A stretch of DNA of 64,000 nt from Plumapathes pennacea (Eukaryota; Cnidaria; Anthozoa; Antipatharia; Myriopathidae), in NCBI GenBank assembly GCA_964036295.1, contig OZ038467.1, forward strand, positions 18,975,170-19,039,169, given 5' to 3'. Position numbers and translations under genes: made by a program. Within the stretch, counting starts at the first letter, position 1, and every line of letters begins with the position of its first letter. This document shows, piece by piece, positions 56,801-63,594 of this stretch. Below the pieces are notes generated by a model. That model was not told the DNA's origin and did no database searches. It saw only the letters and a list, made by a program, of their open reading frames with translations.

Positions 56801-59800
56801 TTTGCAGCGACAGACTCGACTATAAATCAACAAGGATTCTGACAGGAAGAAATATCGACCTTGTTCCAGAGACAGACTGAACGAAAAATATACCCTATTC
56901 CAGAGAGAGCCGGTGATTTGTATACCCTGTTCCAGAGTCGGAGAGGCAAAACGTATACCCTGTTGAGCGGCACATCCCCGTATAGCCCATATATGGGATT
57001 GCCCCCCTCCCCCCGAATAGAATCCAAGTATTAGACAACCTCTTGCAGAGAGGAATACTCGTGAGGCCTTCAAGAACTTTCTAACGACACTGCTATGACA
57101 AATATGTTACCATGTGGACAGCTTTGCCAGATACAGATAGCGACAATGGAGTCTTAATCATCGCCCTGGATGAGGGAAAGATCTTTTTATATGAAACTAA
57201 TACAAGAGATAATTCTGGGATTTTTTGCAGAATACGACATTCGAAGAGGAAATTCCAATCGCAGTGCGAACGAGAAATATCTCCTTACAATCAGTGGGGG
57301 ATCATTCTAAATTAAAAAGTAATCATATAGTACATTTGACAAATGCTCTTCTAATCGAAAAGTTTTAAATACTGTATTGAACTGTTAACACGTCTTGGCA
57401 CCGTTCGAAGTTTCGAACTACACGAAGCGATTTTCGTATTTTAATGGTTATATTTCAAGTCTGACCCTACGACACTAACCGGACCTGAAGATGTTCCATA
57501 CAATATATTCAGGTGGTACAACAATGAAATCTAAAAACATGTACAAACACGAGAAATAAAATACACATATCTAGTAAATATTCAGGGCGCGTTCGATTGG
57601 GTCTATTCCGGAATAGGAATAGCGCTGCTGATCGGTAAAATTATTTGGTTTGGAACTGATTTAGGTTAGGATGAATCGGAAGCTGTTCAATTTGCAAGCA
57701 TGGAGATTCTTAAAACAATTTCGAACAAAATCTTCCCCAGAGCAAGCAAAACTTTAGCTATTCCTATTCCGGAATAGACCCAATCGAACGTACCCAAAGT
57801 GTTGCTGCCAAGCTTCCACGCTTTTATATTTTCAAGAAGGACTAGTATTTATTTTTCGAGTTCTTCCGGCTATCTTCAATGGAATTTTTCAATTTAAAAA
57901 GAATTAAGAAGTTAGAAGAGGTTATGACCTGATGAATATAATGACAAATAAAACATGTATTCCATAATGTCATTAAATAAATCAATATCAATGTCGGGGG
58001 CATACCTTCCAGATTTTTCTTATCATGAGAAAGAAATAGTTTTCGCAGATGTTCGAGCAGAATAGTAGCGAAAGAAATCTTTCGCCAATGACAACTCGCT
58101 TTCGTTCACAAACAAAAATTTAGCATCCTTGGCCTTCGAATTTAACGAGACTGGTACATACTCTGATAAATGACCCTTCGAGGTAAAAATAAGCAGAAAT
58201 ATTTTAATTACAGCAATGAAGTAAAGAAACAATCACTCAAGCATTTTTTCAGTCGTCAATCAGTGTCCCGAAAAGGCCTTTTAAACCAACTATCTGTAGC
58301 ATTTAATTAATTGTATTTCGACAAAAAATGTGATCTGTTTAACAGGTTCTGTGATTGGTGCTGTGCTAACTTTGTTTTTGGTTTTACGAAAGTCACCCAA
58401 AAACCGCTTTTTCACTCAGGAAGTCAACAAATTCTTAACGCGCGCGAAATTCTAAACCGAGAGGGGACTGGTGATTACGGTTTCACCCCATTTTTGACGT
58501 TTGCGTTTTTTTGACGACTGCATGTTTCCTCGATTTTACTCCGTTTTTGAAGTTGACCAAAGATCGTGTCGACTAAAGTGCTGTACAAAGGCTGTTAGTA
58601 TTCTTTAAAATCCGGTTTCTCGCCGGTAATCTTGTCAGTTTGCCAATAGCATTATACGTTAAACCCATCGAATTAAAATATTGTCTAATCCGTTGACAGT
58701 GTCGACATAGATTGCGCTTGGTTCAAAGATGATGATCACAAAGTCTAGACTTGGCGCGTCAATGTCTCATACAGTATCACAAGTGAATATCACGGTTTAG
58801 TTTCTTAATCATCGAACGTGATTGAAGAAAAACATCGATCTACCGTTTTAGAGAATAACTGGAATAATTAACCCTTTCAATCCAAAGAGTGATCAACTTC
58901 AATTTTCTTCCTTCAGTTTCTTACCAGAATTATATGTCAGAGTAAGAAGAACTTGGCTTTTGATACCTTGCTAAGATGAAAGCTGATTAAACTACCAATT
59001 CTCACTATATTACTCATACATTTTACTCTTAAAAGGTTGGGAGAATCTGCAGTCTTTGGGATTACTGACTTGTCGATCAACTGGTTAAGAGGCCGTTTTA
59101 TGGATGAACTGCACTTATAAAAATCGATAAAACTTCAGCTAATGCATGTTTATCGTTATTACTGGACGGTGTTCGTGTTCTTTGCATTTTAAAGTTCAAT
59201 TTGGACAGAGAACAACAGTGAAAAAGGTCAAGCAAGTAATTTTAGGGATCCGTGCCAAAGTCCTTTAATTCCATTTGGTTCAAACTACGCTCGAACCCGC
59301 TGTTTTGACGGGTTCTCAACTAAAGACAAAATAAAGTAATCAGAAGTGACTCCATAAACTGTTGAGGTCAAGTTCATTCGTTTCCTTGTCTTAGTTATGT
59401 TTGGCAATAAAAAAAAATCACTGCAGGCGACTGATTTGTGTATAAGACCGCACGTGGTGATTGAATTACCTCAAACCTTGCGGTTTTACTCTCTTAACTC
59501 GTGGCACTGTTTCAATGAAGCAAAACGAAAATGAAATGATCGATGAGTAGTACATGCAAGCCATTGCATTTTTATAGTTTAATGCACGAGCTGTAACCAG
59601 AACAAGCTATTAATCGCTGCCACGTTTTCCATACTATATGATATAATGAAAGAGAAAGTCGAACTTGAAGGTGGAATTGGACAGAATGAACAAAACGGTG
59701 TGAAAACCCTTGAAGTTTAAAGGTTACAATTGAGTCGGAGTTGAATACATGGGGTATTCTTCGCACGGTCAAAAATGGTGTTATGCGCCGCATTTCGTGA

Positions 59801-60555
59801 ATTGTGGGGACTCTACTAAGCCTCTACTATAAACAACTCGCAAAAGATTCCATTACTTCTACAAAAACGTCGAAGTATTAAACTTGCAAAAACAGTCGTA
59901 TTCATATAAACCTGATACTGACAAACCGCCCACCCAGAGAGCGGCGAGCCGGTTATGATTACAGCCACTACACGCGCTCAAAATACTGTCATCTGGGAAT
60001 CACTGCGGAATCAACATTTCGGCTTGTACTCGCATCTCGACGGTTCTATTGCATGCTCCGGCGGTGCTTCCATGCTTTACCGAGAGTGCGCAAGTCAATT
60101 TTCAGAATCTCTCAAGTAAAAACGTTGCGTGTAACCACACTTTCCGAAAGGATCGGCGTGAATTTACAGACGCTTATCGTTCGACGCTACGCAAACCACA
60201 GAACACATCAGCAAATAGAATCAGTAGAAAAACATATAAGCCGATAGAGTATTAAAATCAATCACCATAAATACATAAATAAAACAACAGTGCTGTACAA
60301 ACAAAAACAAAAATAGCACATACACTCACCAGAAATCGACGAGTTGCCGGAAGGATCCGTCCCATTTGTTGCTTGTGAAGACTGATTTCTTTGTTTCGTT
60401 GCGTTTGAAGACTCGTTTCCGTACGTGAATGACTGCGTCCCGTTTGTTGTCGACGGTTGCACTGTGTTGTGGTCTACTGTCCGTGCTTTCACGACCAGGC
60501 AGAGCACTGCTCCGCCAACGCAGAGAAAATACGCCACCGCTTGAAGAATCCGCAT
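33946..60555 (-). CDS. Gene 1: secreted protein with eight EGF and five MAM domains (24 exons, 1234 aa)
   Basis: Predicted secreted or cell-surface-associated modular protein. Coding exons, 5' to 3': 60555-60330; EGF exons 54346-54233, 54062-53949, 53778-53665, 53507-53394, 53236-53123, 52965-52852, 52694-52581, 52423-52310; MAM exons 50675-50535, 49430-49180, 47378-47228, 46007-45873, 44809-44562, 43482-43362, 42913-42785, 41151-40898, 40147-39994, 39587-39459, 39152-38905, 38449-38338, 36559-36428, 35322-35066, 34050-33946. They total 3705 nt and stay in one frame. Residues 1-26 resemble a signal peptide, about 27-75 are Ser/Thr/Asn-rich with six N-glycosylation sequons, 76-379 are eight EGF domains and 380-1234 are five MAM domains. 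It ends FVKARTK and TGA, with no membrane anchor afterwards. The function (adhesion or matrix) is inferred from the domains. No canonical AATAAA was found close downstream, so a further 3' exon cannot be fully excluded. Confidence 0.87.
34173..34462. repeat. Inverted repeat, about 100-bp arms
   Basis: TATACACGCATCAAGAGTTC pairs with GAACTCTTGATGTGTATA, and ACAATATCCGCCATTTTG with AAAATGGCGGATATTGT. Intronic in gene 1. Confidence 0.75.
34645..34890. mobile_element. Foldback-family inverted pair
   Basis: Arms GGTTGTGATCGTCCGGGTTA and TAACCCGGACGATCACAACC with a spacer of about 50 bp. The left arm holds a minus-strand hammerhead-like fold at 34774-34730 (UGACU, CUGAAGA, U, GACUUCC/AGGAGUC, GAAACGUC, AGUCA). 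Confidence 0.75.
35066..35322 (-). CDS. Gene 1 exon 23: MAM5 part B
   Basis: Residues 1115-1200: [50 protein letters not shown], ending DSYW. Phase 1-0, GTAGGT donor. Confidence 0.9.
35978..36119. repeat. (AAT)n microsatellite
   Basis: About 140 bp of AAT repeat with a few TGA interruptions inside a MITE copy. Confidence 0.95.
36428..36559 (-). CDS. Gene 1 exon 22: MAM5 part A
   Basis: Residues 1071-1114: [42 protein letters not shown] (TTG)n microsatellite lies about 18 bp upstream of the acceptor. Phase 1-1, GTGAGT donor. Confidence 0.9.
36985..37580. repeat. 141-bp tandem array, four units
   Basis: GATGCAAACACAATCACATC recurs at exactly 141-bp steps (about 36999, 37140, 37281, 37422, 37563). 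141 bp is 47 codons, so both strands carry an open frame of about 200 codons. Intronic in gene 1 (MAM4 C to MAM5 A). Not considered a gene. Confidence 0.95.
37850..38264. mobile_element. MITE with CCGTAAATCCTCGAATAAGC ends
   Basis: Inverted ends CCGTAAATCCTCGAATAAGC and GCTTATTCGAGGATTTACGG, 415 bp, G-rich interior with GCTTATTCGAGGGGG. Related fragments at 18330-18430 and 18815-18910. Confidence 0.85.
38338..38449 (-). CDS. Gene 1 exon 21: MAM4 part C
   Basis: Residues 1034-1070: [23 protein letters not shown] and a short linker. Donor GTATGT after ACA-A; phase 0-1. Confidence 0.86.
38905..39152 (-). CDS. Gene 1 exon 20: MAM4 part B
   Basis: Residues 951-1033: [45 protein letters not shown]. 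The usual PRxxGD is replaced by LVVFGY. Phase 1-0, GTAAGA donor. Confidence 0.9.
39160..39345. repeat. GGTCGGTATGTGGTCGG repeat tract
   Basis: Starts AAGTTGCACCGGTCGGTATG, the same words as the 141-bp array at 36985-37580, then degenerates into GGTCGGCATATGGTCGGAAT units. Begins just upstream of the exon 20 acceptor in transcript sense. Confidence 0.8.
39459..39587 (-). CDS. Gene 1 exon 19: MAM4 part A
   Basis: Residues 908-950: [36 protein letters not shown]. Phase 1-1, GTGAGG donor. Confidence 0.9.
39994..40147 (-). CDS. Gene 1 exon 18: MAM3 part C plus linker
   Basis: Residues 857-907: [24 protein letters not shown], then a long linker with NMS and [13 protein letters not shown]. The CP after the last cysteine also occurs in gene 2 MAM3. 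Phase 0-1, GTGAGC donor. Confidence 0.9.
40290..40757. mobile_element. MITE with CAGTGGAACCT ends
   Basis: Inverted ends ACAGTGGAACCTCCCGTAAG and GGAAGGTTCCACTGT; interior repeats GTGGTCGCTTACGGGA. A longer copy at 35384-36275 holds an unrelated insert (about 35535-35755) and a (AAT)n microsatellite (35978-36119). Confidence 0.8.
40898..41151 (-). CDS. Gene 1 exon 17: MAM3 part B
   Basis: Residues 772-856: [43 protein letters not shown], ending [10 protein letters not shown]. The extra cysteine matches IDCSHMFYQ in gene 2 MAM3. The donor GTGGGT follows a YH rather than a YQ; border slightly uncertain. Confidence 0.88.
41348..41676 (-). mobile_element. CCAAT-type MITE
   Basis: Ends GAGCGCTTCTTGGATGACTG and CAGTCATCCGAAACGGCTC with TA flanks (41346-41347, 41677-41678). 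A (TCAA)n microsatellite precedes it at 41161-41198. Confidence 0.85.
42785..42913 (-). CDS. Gene 1 exon 16: MAM3 part A
   Basis: Residues 729-771: [40 protein letters not shown]. Phase 1-1, GTAATA donor. Confidence 0.9.
43048..43222. repeat. Inverted-repeat element
   Basis: Arms AAAGAAATAAAGCACGTGTC and GACAAGTGCTTTATTTCTTT, with further pairing TTGAGTTATAGATGCACG and GTGCATCTATAACTCAA. Confidence 0.75.
43362..43482 (-). CDS. Gene 1 exon 15: MAM2 part C
   Basis: Residues 689-728: [25 protein letters not shown]. The doubled cysteine also occurs in gene 2 MAM2. Phase 0-1, GTAAGT donor. Confidence 0.9.
43497..44015. repeat. GAGTAAGACAC/GAGTAAAGCAC minisatellite abutting an exon C acceptor
   Basis: About 520 bp of short units (11-14 bp) with AAGCACGAGTAAGACACGAG. 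Its edge lies about 15 bp from the exon 15 acceptor. In the transcribed strand the units read CTTACTCGTGTCTTACTCG. ORFs are artefacts. Confidence 0.92.
44562..44809 (-). CDS. Gene 1 exon 14: MAM2 part B with extra cysteines
   Basis: Residues 606-688: [41 protein letters not shown], ending GGTCYQ. The extra cysteines in LCGQLC and GTCYQ match MCGTRC and SQCYR of gene 2 MAM2. Phase 1-0, GTATGT donor. Confidence 0.92.
44946..45426 (+). mobile_element. 5'-truncated LINE with (ATCGT)n tail
   Basis: An 87-codon plus-strand ORF (44947-45210) has the look of a non-LTR reverse transcriptase C-terminus: [18 protein letters not shown] and [13 protein letters not shown]. It ends in AT-rich 3' sequence, AATAAA and TATCGTATCGTATCG, a simple-repeat tail. 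Inserted antisense in the MAM2 A-B intron of gene 1. Confidence 0.75.
45440..45840. repeat. Adjacent interspersed repeats
   Basis: 45440-45620 is an inverted copy of the 8316/21040 repeat. 45635-45840 has GACCTCTATTTAGCGGTCACC-type blocks, related to 62742-62860. Confidence 0.6.
45873..46007 (-). CDS. Gene 1 exon 13: MAM2 part A
   Basis: Residues 561-605: [35 protein letters not shown]. Donor GTACGT after AAC-A; phase 1-1. Confidence 0.88.
46193..46403. mobile_element. MITE, AACCCTTTCACT family, best ends
   Basis: Near-perfect inverted ends TTAACCCTTTCACTACCAAG and CTTGGGAGTGAAAGGGTTAA, 211 bp. A GGCCCTCTCAGCC-type repeat starts at its right edge. Confidence 0.8.
47228..47378 (-). CDS. Gene 1 exon 12: MAM1 part C plus long linker
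   Basis: Residues 511-560: [25 protein letters not shown], then an acidic linker ([19 protein letters not shown]) to MAM2. Phase 0-1, GTGAAT donor. Confidence 0.9.
48297..48695 (-). other. Unassigned 132-codon ORF inside a gene 1 intron
   Basis: In the MAM1 B-C intron, same strand. The C-terminal 80 codons are hydrophilic and rich in Lys, Asn and Ser ([30 protein letters not shown]). It is not simple-sequence, so it might be a small intron-nested gene, an exon or a repeat fragment. No family recognised. Confidence 0.25.
48740..49140. repeat. Repeat with AACGTTTTCAAAC blocks
   Basis: Internally repeated GAAATTTTTGAGARCGGA and CGTTTTCAAACAAAAACGG at about 48785-48840 and 49085-49140. Probably a degenerate inverted-repeat transposon. 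62518-62728 has a similar style. Confidence 0.5.
49180..49430 (-). CDS. Gene 1 exon 11: MAM1 part B
   Basis: Residues 427-510: [36 protein letters not shown], ending GRNYQ. Phase 1-0, GTACGC donor. Confidence 0.92.
49640..50062. mobile_element. Complete foldback element
   Basis: Inverted arms of about 150 bp (left 49640-49806, right 49920-50062) around a GT-rich spacer of about 115 bp. The arms carry GTTTGAACCCAGGAGTG, GGTGACTGACGTTTC and CATCTTCAGAGTCA. Relatives: 13023-13560, 16420-16700, 18470-18700, 34645-34890. Confidence 0.8.
50535..50675 (-). CDS. Gene 1 exon 10: MAM1 part A
   Basis: Residues 380-426: [40 protein letters not shown]. Phase 1-1, acceptor CTAG, donor GTAAGT. Confidence 0.9.
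50676..52309 (-). other. Intron between EGF and MAM blocks
   Basis: Holds TTGTG pentamer repeats (50752-50810), a poly-A tract (50850-50880), a hammerhead ribozyme (50887-50966) and a repeat with GCGGACACCTCTCTAATGCG at 51590-51720 (related to 16716-16850). 51850-52300 shows nothing recognised. Confidence 0.7.
50887..50966 (-). ncRNA. Type I hammerhead ribozyme
   Basis: Reading the minus strand from 50966: outer stem I GAGCCCAAGTA pairs with TACTTGGGCTC (11 bp, 897-887 in the last three digits). After an internal loop, CCAUG pairs with CAUGG (inner stem I). Then core CUGACGA (50942-50936), stem II GGCC/GGCC with loop UAAUAA, GAA (50921-50919), stem III ACAG/CUGU without a loop, then C17 at 50910. 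The predicted cut is GUC|CAUGG. All invariant core bases are present. Such type I motifs with a tiny stem III are known from Penelope-like elements and retrozymes. Here it is in sense orientation in a gene 1 intron. Activity is not shown by sequence. Confidence 0.87.
52310..52423 (-). CDS. Gene 1 exon 9: EGF domain 8
   Basis: Residues 342-379: [34 protein letters not shown]. Last EGF before the MAM block; donor GTAAGT, and its phase-1 codon joins the MAM1 exon as Val. Confidence 0.92.
52581..52694 (-). CDS. Gene 1 exon 8: EGF domain 7
   Basis: Residues 304-341: [35 protein letters not shown]. Confidence 0.92.
52852..52965 (-). CDS. Gene 1 exon 7: EGF domain 6
   Basis: Residues 266-303: [28 protein letters not shown]. 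Same protein sequence as EGF domain 1. Confidence 0.92.
53123..53236 (-). CDS. Gene 1 exon 6: EGF domain 5
   Basis: Residues 228-265: [35 protein letters not shown] (Ala where the others have Gly). Confidence 0.92.
53394..53507 (-). CDS. Gene 1 exon 5: EGF domain 4
   Basis: Residues 190-227: [16 protein letters not shown], ending YTGKDCSE. Exactly 271 bp from its neighbours on the array. Confidence 0.92.
53665..53778 (-). CDS. Gene 1 exon 4: EGF domain 3
   Basis: Residues 152-189: [16 protein letters not shown], ending YTGKDCSE. Phase 1-1. Confidence 0.92.
53949..54062 (-). CDS. Gene 1 exon 3: EGF domain 2
   Basis: Residues 114-151: [26 protein letters not shown]. The most divergent live EGF unit; its flanking introns are 170 bp, not 157. 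Confidence 0.92.
54233..54346 (-). CDS. Gene 1 exon 2: EGF domain 1
   Basis: Residues 76-113: [16 protein letters not shown] then [18 protein letters not shown] and NCSE. All six EGF cysteines; DIDD before the first and CxDxxxxYxC fit the calcium-binding type. Phase 1-1, 114 bp. Confidence 0.92.
54504..54617 (-). pseudogene. Dead ninth EGF exon
   Basis: Clearly homologous to the other EGF exons but with three lesions: the acceptor AG is changed to AC (AAAAAC before ATCAACGATC), the codon after the third-position Cys is TAG (TGTTAGAAC instead of TGTCAGAAC), and two bases are missing at GTCAAATTAC (GTCAACGATTAC elsewhere), shifting the frame. The donor survives. Confidence 0.9.
54770..55185. 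repeat. Inverted-repeat element in gene 1 intron 1
   Basis: Arms AATCACATGATTTCTCGTGC / GAAATCATGCGATT and AAATTTTTCAAAGAC / GTCTTTGAAAAATTT around GCTCGCGCGGCGCTCG. Confidence 0.7.
55190..55325. repeat. GTAGTGTAGTG degenerate repeat
   Basis: Imperfect GTGTAGTGTAG pentamer-like units. Confidence 0.7.
55963..56586. mobile_element. PIF/Harbinger-derived non-autonomous element
   Basis: Inverted repeats of roughly 100 bp starting AGGCCGATTTTCA, with a 3-bp TAA duplication (55960-55962 and 56587-56589), the target preference of PIF/Harbinger. The interior keeps a transposase N-terminal remnant on the minus strand. Confidence 0.8.
56210..56425 (-). pseudogene. Harbinger-type transposase N-terminal fragment
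   Basis: ATG at 56425: [20 protein letters not shown], then [20 protein letters not shown] and KEIRLND. The WVR..F..R...G.F.NL..E.R.ND pattern resembles PIF/Harbinger transposase N-termini as I know them. After about 60 codons the resemblance stops; the DDE catalytic part is missing. Confidence 0.6.
56640..57010. mobile_element. Interspersed element, copy related to 12312-12745
   Basis: Shares TTGAATAAACATGTGGCGTT, TTGCAGCGACAGACTCGACT and GCGGCACATCCCCGTATAGC. Confidence 0.7.
57591..57789. mobile_element. MITE with GTTCGATTGGGTC ends
   Basis: Near-perfect inverted ends GTTCGATTGGGTCTATTCCG and its complement, 199 bp. Second copy at 30415-30593. Confidence 0.85.
57790..60329. other. Gene 1 intron 1, 5' half
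   Basis: Apart from an AACCCTTTCA-type MITE at 58868-59062 and a partial CCAAT-type relic near 58340-58410, nothing is recognised. An ORF at 58023-58232 (minus) lacks family resemblance. Confidence 0.45.
60330..60555 (-). CDS. Gene 1 exon 1: signal peptide and glycosylated linker
   Basis: Starts at ATG 60555: [17 protein letters not shown], then LCLVVKA. The rest is rich in Asn, Ser and Thr with sequons NGT, NES, NAT, NQS, NGT and NSS. Ends in phase 1 at GTGAGT, matching the phase-1 EGF exons. The hydrophobic run could instead be a type II membrane anchor. An apparent upstream start at 60567 is TTG, not ATG. Confidence 0.82.
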
Positions 60556-60624
60556 AGTGAAAAGCAATCACCAGTTCTGCGAGATTGAAAGAGGTCACTT
60601 CACGAGCTCAAACCACGCTTCTGC

Positions 60625-61035
60625 CTACGCAGTGAACTGTAAGTAAGGAAATAGCGTGCTAAACCAAGCACTATATCGCCACAACCTCTTGACCTTACGG
60701 AAACTATCGACAGATGATATTTCATAAACATTTTCTAGGCATTTAGATGAGATCACGTTTCTGACCAAGCAGTAAACTGCAAATAAGCAAATAGCGTGCT
60801 AAACCAAGCACTATATCGCCACAACCTCTTGACCTTACGGAAACTATCGACAGATGATATTTCATAAACATTTTCTAGGCATTTATATGAAATCACGTTT
60901 CTGACCAAGCAGTGAACTGCAAATAAGCAAAGAACGTGCTAAGTCCAGCAGTATATCGCCACAACCTCTTGACCTTACGGCAACTACCGACAGATGATAT
61001 TTCACTAAACATTTTCTAGGCATTTGTCCAATTGC
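60625..61035. repeat. Three 140-bp tandem repeats upstream of gene 1
   Basis: CCACAACCTCTTGACCTTAC recurs at about 60679, 60819 and 60959. The first two units are almost identical and the third has drifted. They start about 70 bp upstream of the gene 1 ATG and so probably lie in its promoter or 5' UTR. Confidence 0.9.
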
Positions 61036-61544
61036 ATCAATTACAACAGACGTGCTGCACACTGAAGTTGTAGATAACGACATGAAACGCTGGTACGCTT
61101 TCTGCTCAAAAAACAACTCTGAAGAAATAACTCCGAATAATAATTCAATGCATCATGAACGCATTTTGTTCTATTAATCTTTCCTTTTTTTACTATTATT
61201 ATTATTTTTTTTTTGTTTAGCTTTTTCTAATTATTTTATCCCCCTAAGTCATTCCGGGGGAGCTACTGCTCTAGAACCTTCGTGCACGTTTGTGGAACAT
61301 TTCATGCATTTCATCGAATGCCAATCCAGGGGGCATCTCATTAACGAGTGTGGTAAGTTATGGACTGTTTTTCTGTCGTCCTATTCGCATTTGAGCCTAC
61401 AGGTGAGAACCAACCAAGCAAGCGAGGTTAGTAAGATATTCTTTTCCTCTTTCTGTAAATTGACCAATCAGGGCGTGCGTACTATTTATGTCATGTAATA
61501 AAACAATCTATTGGTCGGTTTGTGACCAATTACCAGGAGTAAAG

Positions 61545-62100
61545 GACGAGAAAAAAAACAAAAAAAAAAAACAAAACAACAACAACAACAAAAAAAACAA
61601 AGGCAACACAAAACAAAACGAAACGAGTGTAAAATAAAAAAATAAAAAAACACCAACAACTACACTAACAAAGGACAAAGCAAAACAAAACGAAACGAGG
61701 ACAAAGTAGAAAACAACAACAACAACAACAATAACAAAGGACAAAACAAGGATAACAACACAAAACGAAACGAGGATAAAATAAAATACAACACTCACAA
61801 GGGACAAAACAAAACAAAACGAAACGATGACAAAATAGAAAACAACAACAACAACAATAACAAAGGACAAAACAAGGAAAACACAAAATGAAACGAAACA
61901 AAACGAAACGAGGATAAAATAAAATAACAACAACAATAAGGATAACAGTAACAAAGGACAAAGCAAGGGCAACACAAAGCAAAGCAAAACGAAACGAGGA
62001 CAAAATAGAAAACAACGACAACAATAACAAAGGGCAAAAAAACATGGACAACACAAAACGAAAATAAGAATAAAAGAAAACAACAAAGCAAGAGCAACCA
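61545..62100. repeat. AACAAA-rich minisatellite
   Basis: Units such as GACAAAATAGAAAACAACAA and AACAAAGGACAAAACAAGG. Overlapping minus-strand ORFs (Phe/Leu/Cys-rich) are artefacts. Confidence 0.88.
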
Positions 62101-62285
62101 GAATGTGTACGAGAACAAAGCATTACCCAGAATTGCATTTTTACTAAATCTAACTATACTGTAGGATAAAATGGTACATAACTCCATGTGTTTCTATTTC
62201 TTATCTCACACTAATGTTAAAATCCACTGAAGTGCAACAATGCCTAATAAATAAAAAGTACTTTGTAGCATTGTATTTTATGTGG

Positions 62286-62407
62286 CTACTCTGACAGCAT
62301 ATCGCTGATCGCTCGTTTGTGCTGTTCAAATTTTTCTCTTTCTAGAGTGGCCTTTCCGAGGTCCTTGCAAAACAACTCCTCAGTGTAATCGTTAAACGCT
62401 TCTCTCG
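62286..62407 (-). CDS. Probable last exon of another minus-strand gene
   Basis: A long pyrimidine tract ending TTTTCAG precedes a 40-codon open frame, AREAFNDYTEELFCKDLGKA then TLEREKFEQHKRAISDMLSE, and TAG. It is charged and looks helical or coiled-coil. The ideal acceptor and amphipathic composition suggest a real exon (phase 1). I cannot name the protein, and no upstream exon was identified before the window ends. Confidence 0.5.
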
Positions 62408-62442
62408 CTGAAAAGAAGAAGAAGAAGACGAAGAAGAAGAAG

Positions 62443-62443
<1 letters not shown>

Positions 62444-62474
<31 letters not shown>
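62444..62474 (+). repeat. Poly-A tract
   Basis: About 30 A following (GAA)n on the plus strand. On the minus strand it supplies the polypyrimidine tract of the 62407 acceptor. Confidence 0.9.
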
Positions 62475-62475
<1 letters not shown>

Positions 62476-62517
62476 AGAAAAGGAAAGAAAATAAAGTGAC
62501 CAAAAACGCTAAAATTC

Positions 62518-62728
62518 GTCCACACTAATCCGGATAATTTTTTTCGGTGACCGAATACGGATATTTTCGAAAACGCTCTCCAGAGTGGATATTTTCGAAA
62601 ACTCCGGTTTCATGTTGTAGTTTGGACGGCGAAAACGGAGCTTTTCGAAAACGTGTGACATCATGATGCGCATGCTCAATCCGGGGATTTAGAGTTTTCG
62701 TTCGGTCCAGCGTATTAGTGTGGACAGC
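62518..62728. mobile_element. MITE with GTCCACACTAAT ends
   Basis: Inverted ends GTCCACACTAATCCGGA and CGTATTAGTGTGGAC; interior repeats ATTTTCGAAAACGC. Confidence 0.7.
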
Positions 62729-63109
62729 TTAATTACTGTAAACTTGACCTCTATTTAGCGGTCACCTCTATTAAGCGGACGCGGTCGCCGTTTAGATTTC
62801 CCAATTGGCGAATGTTATTGTATATCACCTCTATCAAACGGTCACCTAATTAGATAACAATGCGATATGACACAACGATAAGCCAGGCATGTTCAGCTTC
62901 TTTTAGCAGCTCATCAAACAATATGTAATCAGTGTAAAAATGCCATTACTTGGCAGCGAACGTCAAATTCCTCTTTTAGCACAACACACTAGTTTCTCGC
63001 TCTCTGATTGGTCGATTTAGCGTGGTAAATAAGAGTCCAGACAACGATGCTGACGCCAGCATGTCACGTTTTGCAGCGAAATACAACGAAAGTTTCCTGT
63101 ATATTTCTA

Positions 63110-63322
63110 AATGTTGTGGTAAAAATAAATTTCCACTGGTTTGCCGTGGTGTGGACTCTTATTTACCACGATTTACGTCATCACATGGTCAAAATTAGTT
63201 GCGGACTCACTCGGCGAAGCGCTTCGTGAGTCCACAACATTTTGACCATGTGATGACGTAAATCGTGGTAAATAAGAGTCCACACCACGGCAAACCAGTG
63301 GAAATTTATTAATTTTACCAGC
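63110..63322. repeat. Near-perfect palindrome
   Basis: Arms of about 100 bp (AAATTTCCACTGGTTTGCCG to ATGTGATGACGTAAATCGTG) meet at GGCGAAGCGCTTCG. Probably a palindromic MITE. Confidence 0.85.
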
Positions 63323-63382
63323 TTCCGTTCCAGTCAGACACAATGTAATTAATAATTAATTAGCTGTTAGAAGACCTCTATT

Positions 63383-63594
63383 AACCCCTTCATTCCCAAG
63401 AGTGATCAAGCTCAATTTTCTCCTTCAGTTTTGGAAGCACAAATATATACCATACAGTAAAGAGAACTTGGTTTTTGAAACCTTGCTCAGATAATAGTTG
63501 ATTAAACTATCAATTCTCACTACATCGTTCATACATTTTCCACTTAAAAGATTGGGAGAATCTGCATTTTGAACTTGGGAGTAAAAGGGTTAAA
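63383..63594. mobile_element. MITE, AACCCTTTCACT family
   Basis: AACCCCTTCATTCCCAAGAG to AACTTGGGAGTAAAAGGGTT. Flanked by GGTCACC/TTAAGCGG blocks of another repeat. Confidence 0.75.

Noticed and set aside
57112-57315. 67-codon plus-strand ORF
   Set aside because: No recognisable family, no splice context, antisense in an intron; chance cannot be excluded.
58023-58232. Possible extra exon in gene 1 intron 1 ([19 protein letters not shown])
   Set aside because: No EGF or MAM character, ends in a stop, and would break the phase-1 join between exon 1 and the EGF array.
60556-60567. Upstream start adding four residues (MLFT) to gene 1
   Set aside because: The codon at 60567 is TTG, not ATG; the first ATG is at 60555.
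61508-62187. Hydrophobic minus-strand ORFs that look like membrane proteins
   Set aside because: They translate an AACAAA-rich minisatellite; the Phe/Leu/Cys composition follows from the repeat.
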